A stretch of DNA of 36,836 bases from an uncultured Flavobacteriaceae bacterium (GCA_905479095.1 CAJQLD010000021.1:1-36836), one strand, 5' to 3'. Shown: positions 7,355 through 15,457, numbered from the stretch's first letter. Program-made: numbers and translations. Notes: generated by a model not told the origin, from the sequence alone.

Positions 7355-9331
7355 TTGAAACTCTTAGACCGCTACATATTAACCACTTTTTTGAAAACAT
7401 TTTTCAGTGTCTTTTTGATACTGATGATGATTTTTTTGTTACAATCTGTTTGGGTTTATATTTCTGAACTCGCTGGAAAAGAATTAGAAATTGTGGTCAT
7501 ACTGAAGTTTTTACTCTATGTTTCACCTCGAATTGTAGCACTCGTACTCCCACTTACCATTCTATTAGCCTCAATAATGGTGTTTGGTGGGTTTTCCGAA
7601 AACTATGAGTTTGCGGCCATGAAATCTACTGGAATCTCACTGCAAAGAGCCATGAAGAGCTTAAGTATGTTTATTGTATTCCTTGCAGTAATTAGTTTTT
7701 TCTTTGCCAATAACGTCATTCCTGCCGCAGAATATAGCTTTTACAATCTGAGGAAAAATATAGCAAAGGTCAAACCTGCGATGGCGATCGCCGAAGGGCA
7801 ATTTAATCAACTCGATGGCATCAATATTAAGGTTGCCGAAAAAAGTGGTGAAAATGGTTCTTTTTTAAGAGATGTGATTATTCATCAGAAAAAAGGGAAT
7901 TCTAATGTCAACAATACAGTTATCAAATCGAACACTGGACAATTTATTAGTAATGAGAACTCAGATATCCTTCAGTTAGTATTGATTGATGGGAATTTTT
8001 ATGACGAGCTTCAACCTAAAAACTATATCAAGCGCACCAAAAATAAGCCACAGGCAAAAAGTACGTTTGACAAATATATCATCAATATTGACGTGTCTCA
8101 GTTTAACGATATTGACTATGAAGACAAACAATCGTCTAAACGTTATACGATGCTCGGGGTACGTGACCTTAGCACTACTATTGACTCTCTTAATATAACA
8201 AAAGATAAAGTCCTAGAAGGGTTTTCTAAAAAGATGCTGGACCGTTCTAATACACAAAATTTAAATATCGCTTACAACGTAAAAGAAGTTGATTCAATAC
8301 AAAAGGAGTTTGTCATACTCGAGTTGTTTTCAGAGAAAAAGGCCATTCAATTACTCGATATCGCACTTAATTCTATTAAATCGGCTAAGGATGATCTTAA
8401 AATTAAATCAAAATCACTCTTACTGTCTGAAGTAAATATAAATAAACATATTATTTCGATGCATGATAAATTTGTTTTAGGATTTTCGTGTATCATCTTA
8501 TTTTTCATTGGAGCACCACTAGGTGCTTTAATTCGAAAAGGGGGGATTGGACTCCCACTTATCATTGCGATACTCATCTTTTTAACCTATCATTTCATCG
8601 GGTTGTTTGCCAAAAATAGTGCGGAAGATAGTAGTTTGGACCCTGTTTTTGCAACATGGCTGTCCACTTTAATCGTACTCCCTTTTAGTATTTATCTCAC
8701 AAACAGAGCCACAAAAGATCGAGCGTTGGTTGATTTTGATAGTATCTTAATTCCTCTCATAAACAGTGTCAACAACAATAAAGAGGTTTTAACTCTTGCG
8801 TCTTCATCCTCTGAAAACAGTGATGAATTAGAACGATCTAGCAACGAACAACTCATCGACATTGTTAAAAATTACCGCCAATTTGGGCTTTCTTACAACT
8901 ACAAATCTGTAGCTTTAGGACATCTAAAAGATAGAGGGATTAGTGAACTAGAACTTAGAATGAGTGGTCAACTTTTAAATGAAAAATATGAAACGGGTAT
9001 ACGTCATTTAACCGATTTTAAAGAAAACTCTAAACTAGCTGTCGTTCTCTATTTTGTAATGGTCGTATTTGGCTTGGGAGGCTCCATATTAAATAACAAC
9101 GGATTTCCTACTGTAGGTCCAATTTTGATTATTGTGGCATCAATAGCCACGATTCTCTTTTTAATGTTATTCAAAAAAACAGTGATGAATCAATCTAATT
9201 TCTATACACTTTTAAAGAAAAATTTCATGACCAATTCGGTTGTTTTCATTCTATTAGGACTGCCGTTATTTGTTCTATATCGAATCTATTTTAGCAAGAA
9301 AATGACGGAAGATTTATCTAAAATTACTTAA
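7355..9331 (+). CDS. LptF/LptG (YjgP/YjgQ) family permease with C-terminal extension
   Basis: A 658-residue inner-membrane protein of the family that forms the LPS-export ABC transporter Lpt(B2)FG. It starts at TTG; no in-frame ATG lies before the first helix. Three N-terminal helices (LKTFFSVFLILMMIFLLQSV; IVALVLPLTILLASIMVFGG; LSMFIVFLAVISFFFANNVI) are followed by a periplasmic beta-jellyroll region and three helices (about residues 370-445, with IGAPLGALIRKGGIGLPLI). E. coli LptF/G are about 360 residues. Here about 200 more follow, with further hydrophobic helices (VVLYFVMVVFGLGGSIL; GPILIIVASIATILFLML; SVVFILLGLPLFVLY). Whether it acts as LptF or LptG is undecided. Confidence 0.88.
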   Translation: MKLLDRYILTTFLKTFFSVFLILMMIFLLQSVWVYISELAGKELEIVVILKFLLYVSPRIVALVLPLTILLASIMVFGGFSENYEFAAMKSTGISLQRAMKSLSMFIVFLAVISFFFANNVIPAAEYSFYNLRKNIAKVKPAMAIAEGQFNQLDGINIKVAEKSGENGSFLRDVIIHQKKGNSNVNNTVIKSNTGQFISNENSDILQLVLIDGNFYDELQPKNYIKRTKNKPQAKSTFDKYIINIDVSQFNDIDYEDKQSSKRYTMLGVRDLSTTIDSLNITKDKVLEGFSKKMLDRSNTQNLNIAYNVKEVDSIQKEFVILELFSEKKAIQLLDIALNSIKSAKDDLKIKSKSLLLSEVNINKHIISMHDKFVLGFSCIILFFIGAPLGALIRKGGIGLPLIIAILIFLTYHFIGLFAKNSAEDSSLDPVFATWLSTLIVLPFSIYLTNRATKDRALVDFDSILIPLINSVNNNKEVLTLASSSSENSDELERSSNEQLIDIVKNYRQFGLSYNYKSVALGHLKDRGISELELRMSGQLLNEKYETGIRHLTDFKENSKLAVVLYFVMVVFGLGGSILNNNGFPTVGPILIIVASIATILFLMLFKKTVMNQSNFYTLLKKNFMTNSVVFILLGLPLFVLYRIYFSKKMTEDLSKIT

Positions 9332-9372
9332 GGAATAGATTAGTTATAATATATTTACAAAAAAAAATAAGC

Positions 9373-10527
9373 ATGTCAATTACAGAACAACCTACACAAG
9401 GAAAAACGGAATTAAATAGTATTGAAGATGCTATAAATGACATTCGACTCGGAAAAGTAGTTGTGGTTGTTGATGATGAAAATAGAGAAAATGAAGGCGA
9501 TTTCATTGCAGCCGCTGAAAAAGTAACTCCCGAAATGATCAATTTCATGGCCTTACACGGTCGTGGCTTGATCTGTGCCCCACTCACCGAAACCCGATGT
9601 GATGAATTGGATCTTAATATGATGGTTCAAAATAATACGGTATTACACAACACACAGTTTACCGTTTCTGTGGATTTGATTGGGAATGGATGTACGACGG
9701 GAATTTCTACCTCAGATCGTTCAAAAACGATCAAAGCTTTGGTTGATTCAATCACCAAACCTCACGATTTAGGACGTCCTGGTCATATCTTTCCTTTAAA
9801 AGCAAAAAATGGAGGCGTACTTCGCCGGACAGGTCATACGGAAGCCGCTGTTGATTTAGCCCGTTTGGCTGGATTCCAACCGGCTGGAATTTTAGTTGAA
9901 ATTTTAAATGACGATGGCTCCATGGCGCGTTTGCCTGAACTAAGAGTCGTTGCAGAAAAATTTGATTTAAAAATAATTTCGATTGAAGATTTGGTGGCGT
10001 ATCGAATGGAACACGATTCTTTAATTAAGAAAAAACAAGATTTTCAAATTGAAACACGCTTTGGCGATTTCAGATTAAGAGCGTATCAACAGACGACAAA
10101 TGATGCGGTTCATATTGCTTTAACTAAAGGCACTTGGAGCCCTGACGAAACGGTGCCAACGCGAATTAACTCTACCCTTGTTAATAATGATATTTTAGGA
10201 ACGCTGACTAATAATGCCGACCAACAACTCGACGGCATGTTTAAGCTTGTTAATAAGCATGGAAAAGGGGCCATTATATTTATCAATCAGAGTATTCAAC
10301 CCGCCAACCTTTTAAAACGGTTGGATATCGTGAAAAACACCCAGAAAGCAGGAACGGTCACTAAAGCACCAAGTATTGGAATGGATTCTAAAGATTTTGG
10401 AATTGGCGCGCAAATCCTTCACGATCTAAATATTCACAAACTAGGACTGATTTCAAACAGCGAACAAAAAAAACGCGTTGGAATGATCGGCTATGGTTTA
10501 GAAATTGTAGAATATATCAACTACTAA
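9373..10527 (+). CDS. ribB: RibBA-like: DHBP synthase with a degenerate GTP cyclohydrolase II domain
   Basis: 384 residues. The N-terminal half is a normal 3,4-dihydroxy-2-butanone-4-phosphate synthase (riboflavin synthesis from ribulose 5-phosphate): the acidic metal site DDENRENEGD (residues 34-43) and RRTGHTEAAVDLARLAG (151-167) are intact. The second half aligns with GTP cyclohydrolase II (GDFRLRAYQ at 231; DFGIGAQILHDL at 341) but the zinc and catalytic motifs are lost. The three zinc cysteines correspond to L269, N280 and A282, and the RQEGRGIG loop reads NQSIQPAN. The second domain is therefore probably not catalytic, and a separate ribA should exist elsewhere. The stop codon interlocks with that of the convergent aminotransferase gene. 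Confidence 0.9.
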   Translation: MSITEQPTQGKTELNSIEDAINDIRLGKVVVVVDDENRENEGDFIAAAEKVTPEMINFMALHGRGLICAPLTETRCDELDLNMMVQNNTVLHNTQFTVSVDLIGNGCTTGISTSDRSKTIKALVDSITKPHDLGRPGHIFPLKAKNGGVLRRTGHTEAAVDLARLAGFQPAGILVEILNDDGSMARLPELRVVAEKFDLKIISIEDLVAYRMEHDSLIKKKQDFQIETRFGDFRLRAYQQTTNDAVHIALTKGTWSPDETVPTRINSTLVNNDILGTLTNNADQQLDGMFKLVNKHGKGAIIFINQSIQPANLLKRLDIVKNTQKAGTVTKAPSIGMDSKDFGIGAQILHDLNIHKLGLISNSEQKKRVGMIGYGLEIVEYINY

Positions 10528-11720
10528 GCAATCGATTCTCGAATAAGTGCAGCCATAGTTTTGGCTCTTTGAATGACTTCTGCTTCGGTCCAAGATAATT
10601 TGATCAAACACGAAATGTTTCGACCAATAAAATGATCTGACTTTTCAAACGTTTTACCTTTCAAATACGACAAGCCTTCTTTCAATTCTTTGCTTAAAGG
10701 AAATAACGATTTTTGAGTTGTTAGATGGTCCCATTTACGAATGTAATGCCAATTGTTATCGAAGTAATGAAAACAGACATCGATTCCATTTTCTTTGAAT
10801 GAGTGACTCACCTTTCGGGCCGTGTCTAAATCCTCTAAAAAGAAGTTTAAAAATGCATAACTTTCTTCGCCTCCTTCTGGAACGGTTCTAAAAGTAAGCC
10901 CTTCTATGTTAGATAATTCATTTCTAATAATTGTATAATGCTTTTTTTGAATTGCAATAAAATCGTCTAGGCGTCGAAATTGTGCTAAACCAACGGCTGC
11001 ATTTAATTCGGAGACCCGAAAGTTATACCCTAAAAAAGGATGTGTTTCGGCCCCTCTATCTGATCCCTCATGATCGTGACCATGATCGGAATAATGGTCG
11101 GCATTTGTATAATACTTCTTATTGTTAGAAATGACAACGCCGCCTTCTCCACAAGTCACGGTTTTTACAAAGTCAAACGAAAAACAACCTAAATCGCCAA
11201 TAGTTCCCAGCGCTTTTCCATCGTAGGTCCCTCCTATTGCTTGACAGGCATCCTCAATTAGTATTAAGTTGTGTGCATCACAAATGACTTTAAGCGCATT
11301 TAGATTGGCCATACTTCCACACATATGCACTGGCATGATCGCCTTGGTTTTTGGCGTGACAGCGGCTTTTACTGCATCGATGTCTAAAGTCAGGGTGTCA
11401 TCAATCTCAACAATAATTGGCGTGGCTCCCAACATGATGATGGCTTCAAAACTAGCAACAAATGTAAAACATGGCATAATGACTTCGTCCCCTGCTCCAA
11501 TGCCAGCCGATGCAAGTGCTAAACTCACTGCAGCGGTTCCACTTGAAAGAAGTTGAGCATGATTCACCTCAAATCGAGATTGGATGGCTTGTTCCAATTC
11601 CTTTGCTTTCCAATGCCCCTGACGCATGCCGTCAAATCCATAGCGCATCAAAACACCACTATCAAGTACATCATGTACTTCTTTTCGTTCGGCATCACCA
11701 AATAATTCAAATCCAGGCAT
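10524..11720 (-). CDS. DegT/DnrJ/EryC1/StrS sugar aminotransferase, KdnA-like
   Basis: A 398-residue PLP enzyme. SSGTAA (59-64) binds the cofactor phosphate, D157 in LIEDACQA contacts the pyridine, and K186 in CFSFDFVKTVTCGEGGVV forms the Schiff base. The text MPGFELFGDAERKEV, then SDHGHDH, DRGAETHP and NFRVSELNAAVGLAQ resembles KdnA, the enzyme that makes 8-amino-3,8-dideoxy-manno-octulosonate (Kdo8N) for LPS cores in Shewanella. Its partner oxidase KdnB is not in the window, so the exact substrate is inference. It lies 7 bases downstream of the nitroreductase gene, probably in one operon with it. Confidence 0.85.
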   Translation of the reverse strand: MPGFELFGDAERKEVHDVLDSGVLMRYGFDGMRQGHWKAKELEQAIQSRFEVNHAQLLSSGTAAVSLALASAGIGAGDEVIMPCFTFVASFEAIIMLGATPIIVEIDDTLTLDIDAVKAAVTPKTKAIMPVHMCGSMANLNALKVICDAHNLILIEDACQAIGGTYDGKALGTIGDLGCFSFDFVKTVTCGEGGVVISNNKKYYTNADHYSDHGHDHEGSDRGAETHPFLGYNFRVSELNAAVGLAQFRRLDDFIAIQKKHYTIIRNELSNIEGLTFRTVPEGGEESYAFLNFFLEDLDTARKVSHSFKENGIDVCFHYFDNNWHYIRKWDHLTTQKSLFPLSKELKEGLSYLKGKTFEKSDHFIGRNISCLIKLSWTEAEVIQRAKTMAALIRESIA

Positions 11721-11727
11721 AAGTTTA

Positions 11728-12360
11728 CTATTTAAATTCTATAACTGATTCGTTGAGTGGTTTTCTCACTTTTTTCATCGTTCTAAACATGTCATCTTCG
11801 GCACGATATCCAATAGGCATAATCAATGCCGATCTTAAGCCTTTATCTTTTAAATTAAAAAAGCGATCGTATTGTTGGGGATCAAAACCTTCCATTGGAC
11901 AGGCATCTACGCCTTGAGTGGCACACACGGTTAGCATATTTCCCAGGGCTAAATACGCTTGTTTGACGCCCCAATTAAACAAATCTTCTTCCGATTTTTT
12001 ATCAAAACTACTAATAATACTGTCTCTAAAAGAACTCAAAACAGCATCGGGAGTTTGTCGAATGGATTTGATACGCTCAAAATAATCTCGGATGTAAGCT
12101 TCATCAATACTCATATCGACACAAAACACACATAGATGAGAGGCTTGCCCGACCTGAGATTGATTCATAGATAAAGGTACTAACTCGCTTAGAGTTGTTT
12201 TATTACGAATCAACAACATCTTAACTGGCTGAAGTCCATAGGAAGTTGCAGTAAGGTTAAAAGCCTGTTTAAGCTGTTCTATAGTCACTTCTGGGATGAT
12301 CGCCTCAGAATCAAATTTTTTGGTCGCATAGCGCCATTCTAACGCCTGAATAATATCCAT
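11728..12360 (-). CDS. Nitroreductase family NAD(P)H:FMN oxidoreductase
   Basis: 210 residues from the ATG at 12360. The opening MDIIQALEWRYATKKFD (the 'RRS/RYATK.FD' flavin-phosphate motif), LKQAFNLTATSYGLQPVKML, and the later WGVKQAYLALGNMLTVCATQGVDACPMEGFDP are typical of NfsB-type flavoproteins, which form dimers with FMN at the interface. Substrate unknown. A TTG 18 bases upstream is in frame but lies inside a -7 element (12376-12383), so the ATG is preferred. First gene of a two-gene operon with the aminotransferase. Confidence 0.88.
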   Translation of the reverse strand: MDIIQALEWRYATKKFDSEAIIPEVTIEQLKQAFNLTATSYGLQPVKMLLIRNKTTLSELVPLSMNQSQVGQASHLCVFCVDMSIDEAYIRDYFERIKSIRQTPDAVLSSFRDSIISSFDKKSEEDLFNWGVKQAYLALGNMLTVCATQGVDACPMEGFDPQQYDRFFNLKDKGLRSALIMPIGYRAEDDMFRTMKKVRKPLNESVIEFK

Positions 12361-12375
12361 AAATAAAAGTTTTTT

Positions 12376-12383
12376 CAAAAGTA
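12376..12383 (-). promoter_or_regulatory. -7 element (TACTTTTG) for the nitroreductase operon
   Basis: Read on the minus strand, TACTTTTG matches TAnnTTTG and ends 15 bases before the ATG at 12360. The -33 region is weak. It decides the start of the nitroreductase. Confidence 0.55.
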
Positions 12384-12472
12384 TAAAATAATAAAGTAGA
12401 TAGCGAACTGTTTTTCTTAATTAATGCTTAAAAAGGGATATTATTATTTTTTGAAAATAAATACTAAAAGTA

Positions 12473-12503
12473 TTTGCTAGAACTAAAAAGCCTTTTATAT
12501 TTG
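12473..12503 (+). promoter_or_regulatory. Strong sigma-ABfr-type promoter for tRNA-Ser
   Basis: TTTG at 12473-12476 and TATATTTG at 12496-12503 are separated by exactly 19 bases, the best match to the Bacteroidota vegetative promoter in this window. Transcription would begin about 5-8 bases further, just before the mature tRNA at 12513. Confidence 0.8.
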
Positions 12504-12512
12504 CAGCCGATT

Positions 12513-12597
12513 GGAGAGTTGGCAGAGTGGTCGAATGCGGCAGTCTTGAAAACTGTTGAGGGTCACACCTCCAGGGGTTCGAATCCCTTACTCTCCG
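12513..12597 (+). tRNA. tRNA-Ser (anticodon UGA)
   Basis: An 85-base class II tRNA with a long variable arm. The acceptor stem GGAGAGT (12513-12519) pairs with ACTCTCC (12590-12596), followed by discriminator G. The anticodon stem GCAGT/ACTGT carries loop CTTGAAA, so the anticodon is TGA at 12547-12549. The T arm contains GGTTCGAATCC. CCA is not encoded. It reads UCA and, by wobble, other UCN codons. A strong promoter precedes it and a terminator follows. Confidence 0.97.
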
Positions 12598-12603
12598 CAC
12601 TAA

Positions 12604-12635
12604 GAAACCCATAACGAAAGTTATGGGTTTCATGT
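12604..12635 (+). terminator. Terminator of tRNA-Ser
   Basis: A perfect 12-bp stem (GAAACCCATAAC at 12604-12615 with GTTATGGGTTTC at 12620-12631) capped by a GAAA tetraloop and followed closely by T-rich sequence. It starts 7 bases after the tRNA. Confidence 0.8.
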
Positions 12636-12766
12636 TTTTAAAAGCTTCCGTGACACTACTGATATAAGTCGTATAGTATTGATAAGGGGTTGAATTATTT
12701 ATTGAAGTTGACAGCTTGATCACGTGATTTTTTCGAAAATAAATAAAGATATCCTTTAAAAAACTT

Positions 12767-12774
12767 TACTTTTG
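12767..12774 (+). promoter_or_regulatory. -7 element (TACTTTTG) for the lipoprotein gene
   Basis: TACTTTTG fits TAnnTTTG and ends 24 bases before the ATG at 12799. It contains the in-frame TTG at 12772, which is therefore not the start. No good -33 partner is seen. Confidence 0.5.
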
Positions 12775-12798
12775 CAATTAAATTTAACTTTTAAGATT

Positions 12799-13722
12799 AT
12801 GAAAAATTTACTTTATTTATGTGCCATCGTACTATTCACCGCTTGTGGAAGTGATGACCCTGTTGCAGTAGACCCTATTGTCGAAACAACCAATGGAATT
12901 ACAACTTTAGATGCGACCGGGACGGTCTCAGAACAAACAGCTGTTGAAGCTAAAAAAATTATTTACGGAAAATGGAATTTCTCTAATACTTCAAGAGGAG
13001 TAGCAAACACATGTACCTTTAGCTACCTTGAGTTTAATGATGAAGATTATATCATGGGTTTTGTAGTCGATGGAAACTCTCAAACAATTTATGGTTCTTA
13101 TGTTCTGAATGAAGATTCTGGAACTGTTTCTAGTGTTGATTTAAATTTCTACGCTGGAACTTCAAACCTAACCATTGCAACTTTAACGGATGTTGTCGTT
13201 ACTGAAACTAACGATAATTTCTCTGCTGTTTTTAACGTAGAATGGAGCATTCCTGAAAATGCAGGCTTTGACAGTTGTAACAATCTTGCAGGTGAATATA
13301 CCGCAGCAAAAGAAGAGCCAATGGATGAAAGTACGACTGCTGATGCGGACTCTAATCATGTGAAATTAATTAAAACTTGGTCCTTAGTTTCTGTCTTCGA
13401 AGAAGGTGAAGACAGGACTGACGAGTGGTATAATGATCCATGTATTATCGAATATGATGACGATACTGAAGAGCAGATTGAAAATTGTACACCAGCAACC
13501 TCAATGACTCTCACCTTCTCTACGTACGGATCGTATACGTTTGTATGGACTGGAAGCTCTAGCGGGACTAAAGTTGAAACAGAACCTTGGTCATGGAATG
13601 ATACAAATCAAACGGGGTTTAATATCGGAAGTGAAAACCAACTAGTTAGAATTGTTTCTTTAACCGATACGGAGGCTGTGTTTTCTAGTGAAGGAACTGA
13701 AGTTACTTTCTCAGCGAACTAA
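12799..13722 (+). CDS. Secreted lipoprotein with two lipocalin-like halves
   Basis: 307 residues. The signal MKNLLYLCAIVLFTAC ends in a lipobox, so the mature protein is lipid-anchored at C16 and followed by SDD, as is common for surface or outer-membrane lipoproteins of Bacteroidota. Two beta-rich halves follow, one beginning AKKIIYGKWNFSN and the other HVKLIKTWSLVSVFEEGEDRT...WYNDPC. The second (with MTLTFSTYGSYTFVWTGSS) resembles the lipocalin-like domain often seen in such lipoproteins. The cysteines near residues 217 and 230 could pair. Function unknown. It has its own promoter and terminator. Confidence 0.75.
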   Translation: MKNLLYLCAIVLFTACGSDDPVAVDPIVETTNGITTLDATGTVSEQTAVEAKKIIYGKWNFSNTSRGVANTCTFSYLEFNDEDYIMGFVVDGNSQTIYGSYVLNEDSGTVSSVDLNFYAGTSNLTIATLTDVVVTETNDNFSAVFNVEWSIPENAGFDSCNNLAGEYTAAKEEPMDESTTADADSNHVKLIKTWSLVSVFEEGEDRTDEWYNDPCIIEYDDDTEEQIENCTPATSMTLTFSTYGSYTFVWTGSSSGTKVETEPWSWNDTNQTGFNIGSENQLVRIVSLTDTEAVFSSEGTEVTFSAN

Positions 13723-13743
13723 TTATCTAAACTATATTTTACT

Positions 13744-13776
13744 AAAAGAGTCTTGCAGTCGCAAGGCTCTTTTTTT
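13744..13776 (+). terminator. Rho-independent terminator after the lipoprotein gene
   Basis: AAAAGAGTCTTGC (13744-13756) pairs with GCAAGGCTCTTTT (13761-13773) around an AGTC loop, one T-G wobble, followed by more T residues. It begins about 20 bases after the stop codon. Confidence 0.85.
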
Positions 13777-13859
13777 GTTTATAACTTTGTTAGAGAATTT
13801 AAAATTCGATCCTTTGAAAAGATAGTAATCTACAACTATAGTAAGTACTTCTGGGCTCA

Positions 13860-14390
13860 TCATTGAGGGGGCGTCCAATTGTCTTTATCAATACGGAAAA
13901 TATTGAAATCCTTTATTTTTTTTTCAAAGCCCATGCCATTTTTTAATGCCACTTTTTCAGAAGCTATGTTATCAACATGAACCATTGAAATGAGAGATGT
14001 TTCAAAATTATTTTCAAATGCAAAATGCTTACATTTTGAGGCCGCTTCAAAGGCATACCCTTGATTCCAAAACGCTGGAAGCACCGAATAACCAACTTCG
14101 AGTCTTTTCACTTCTTCAATGGTTTGGACTAACAATCCACATTGCCCAACAAATCGGTTGGTGGCTTTATCAATCAAAACGTTCATACCGCCTAATTCAT
14201 TTTCATACCTGTGAAAACATTTGTCAAACCATAATTTACACAATTCAACTTCCGATAGTTTTGGATCTAGTTTTAAAAACTTCGCACTATTTTTCGCTTT
14301 AAATAAATCGACCCAAGTATTAAAATCCTCGGGTTGAAGCAGTCGAAATGTGAGTCGCTCGGTCTCGTGTCCTGTGAGTAGGTATTTCAT
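13860..14390 (-). CDS. GNAT-family N-acetyltransferase (RimJ/RimL-like)
   Basis: 176 residues with the GNAT layout of the RimJ/RimL branch: ETERLTFRLLQPEDF at the start, FVGQCGLLV then RLEVGYSVLPAFWNQGYAFEAASKCKHFAF (acetyl-CoA pyrophosphate region, with WNQGYA standing where Q/RxxGxG/A is expected), and VDNIASEKVALKNGMGFE at the end. Such enzymes acetylate protein N-termini, small amines or antibiotics; the substrate here cannot be told. A -7 element at 14414-14421 suggests its own promoter, although an outer-membrane protein gene lies just upstream on the same strand. Confidence 0.88.
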   Translation of the reverse strand: MKYLLTGHETERLTFRLLQPEDFNTWVDLFKAKNSAKFLKLDPKLSEVELCKLWFDKCFHRYENELGGMNVLIDKATNRFVGQCGLLVQTIEEVKRLEVGYSVLPAFWNQGYAFEAASKCKHFAFENNFETSLISMVHVDNIASEKVALKNGMGFEKKIKDFNIFRIDKDNWTPPQ

Positions 14391-14413
14391 TTAGTTGGCT
14401 TAAATATTCAATT

Positions 14414-14441
14414 CAAAATTAGCTAATTAATTGATGCCAAA
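14414..14441 (-). promoter_or_regulatory. Promoter candidate for the GNAT gene
   Basis: On the minus strand TTTG (14441-14438) and TAATTTTG (14421-14414) are 16 bases apart, slightly short for the consensus. The -7 element ends 23 bases before the ATG. Confidence 0.45.
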
Positions 14442-14475
14442 TTAGATTTTATACAATACTCTTTCTTAACTACTA

Positions 14476-15039
14476 TTATTTACTTTTTAGTGGAAATGAA
14501 AACCCAATGGTAGCAGCTGCACTAAATTGTTTAACTGCGGGATGTTCATAATAAGAAAAGGAAATGTCATACGTTCGGTTTGGCCCTAATTTCAAGCCAA
14601 TCGTCCAAGGAATGTGTAAAAACACACCTCTTTTATCAATATTAGTAACGGGGGTTAAGTTTTCAAAAGAACCCATTGAAACTCCTATTCCAATTTCAAT
14701 ATAAGGGGCAACCCATGGAATAGGGGCTATAACCCGAGCCTTTGCTCCAATTAATAACGCGTTTGTAGAAGACTTGAAATCGGTGCCATGTCTATCGTTA
14801 TAATCCGAGTTTGTTTTGGTTAAAATTAGCCCAGCATAAGGTCGGATATCAATCCATTTTTTAAGCGTATTTACATATTCGCCTTGAATATAAAATCCAG
14901 ACCCTGAAACATCAATGGCGTCGGTTGGATAACTAAACCCTAAGCCAATCGCTACATTAACAGATTTCTCTTTTACCAGTTGCGCACTGACTTGCATTGA
15001 TGCAACGATCATTAAAATTAAGAGGGTGGTTTTTTTCAT
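14476..15039 (-). CDS. Small outer-membrane beta-barrel protein
   Basis: 187 residues with a Sec signal peptide (MKKTTLLILMIVASMQVSAQ). The mature part is a series of alternating strands with aromatic ends (VNVAIGLGFSYP; GFYIQGEYVNTLKKWIDIRPYAGLIL; WVAPYIEIGIGVSMG; YDISFSYYEHPAV; AATIGFSFPLK), as in eight-stranded OmpX/OmpW-like or 'porin family' barrels. No enzymatic motif is seen. Function unknown; the family is assigned on pattern alone. Confidence 0.7.
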   Translation of the reverse strand: MKKTTLLILMIVASMQVSAQLVKEKSVNVAIGLGFSYPTDAIDVSGSGFYIQGEYVNTLKKWIDIRPYAGLILTKTNSDYNDRHGTDFKSSTNALLIGAKARVIAPIPWVAPYIEIGIGVSMGSFENLTPVTNIDKRGVFLHIPWTIGLKLGPNRTYDISFSYYEHPAVKQFSAAATIGFSFPLKSK

Positions 15040-15376
15040 AATAATATAGAAAATTTTATAACTAGAAACATATAAATATGTCGCCTAAAAATCTGGTAAT
15101 TAGCAAGTCATTACAAAACAGAGCCTATTTACAGTCGGTTATTTTTTAGTAAAAAATAACTTAAAAAAAAGTATAATTGGTTGTGAAGAATTAGACTTGG
15201 GATCTGAATTCTATGATAAATGTATTTTAAAATCATGAATAACCAAAGAAACTTTTAAAAAAATTAGCCCTGTTTTATGCATTTATTTATTACCTAAACA
15301 AAAGTATCTACATGCGTTGTTAATCAACCTGAACGAGTAATAAACCTAAATTTAAATTCACTAATGACAACTGTTT

Positions 15377-15395
15377 TATGTGGCAAATCCACATA
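15377..15395. promoter_or_regulatory. Inverted repeat at the FGE promoter, possible operator
   Basis: TATGTGG (15377-15383) and CCACATA (15389-15395) are exact reverse complements around CAAAT. It ends 16 bases before the -7 element and covers the expected -33 position, where a repressor or activator would act. Confidence 0.4.
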
Positions 15396-15411
15396 TATAA
15401 ATTCACTTCGT

Positions 15412-15419
15412 TATATTTG
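15412..15419 (+). promoter_or_regulatory. -7 element (TATATTTG) for the FGE gene
   Basis: TATATTTG is a full match to TAnnTTTG. It ends 38 bases before the ATG at 15458; no TTTG occurs at the right distance upstream, the place being taken by the inverted repeat. Confidence 0.55.
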
Positions 15420-15457
15420 TGATGGTTAACTCAAGTCAATCCAATACAATTTTCATC

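Larger units (their letters stand above)
15040..15457. other. Divergent intergenic region before the FGE gene
   Basis: About 418 AT-rich bases without a credible gene. It contains an AT-rich perfect hairpin (GTTATTTTTT at 15138-15147, AAAAAATAAC at 15151-15160), a second perfect inverted repeat at 15377-15395, and a -7 element at 15412-15419. The rest shows nothing I recognise. Confidence 0.5.

Noticed and set aside
9332-9372. An FMN riboswitch before the riboflavin gene
   Set aside because: The gap is only 41 bases and AT-rich; no room for the aptamer and no conserved AGGGGC-type core is seen.
12421-12723. A 100-codon minus-strand frame across the tRNA-Ser gene
   Set aside because: It is the antisense of the tRNA and its terminator (text such as RDSNPWRCDPQQFSRLPHS is a well-known tRNA shadow) and has no codon or family support.
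15138-15160. Perfect AT-rich hairpin GTTATTTTTT/AAAAAATAAC as a terminator
   Set aside because: It lies between two divergently transcribed genes, so no transcript needs to end there, and an A/T-only stem would be unstable. Kept only as part of the intergenic description.
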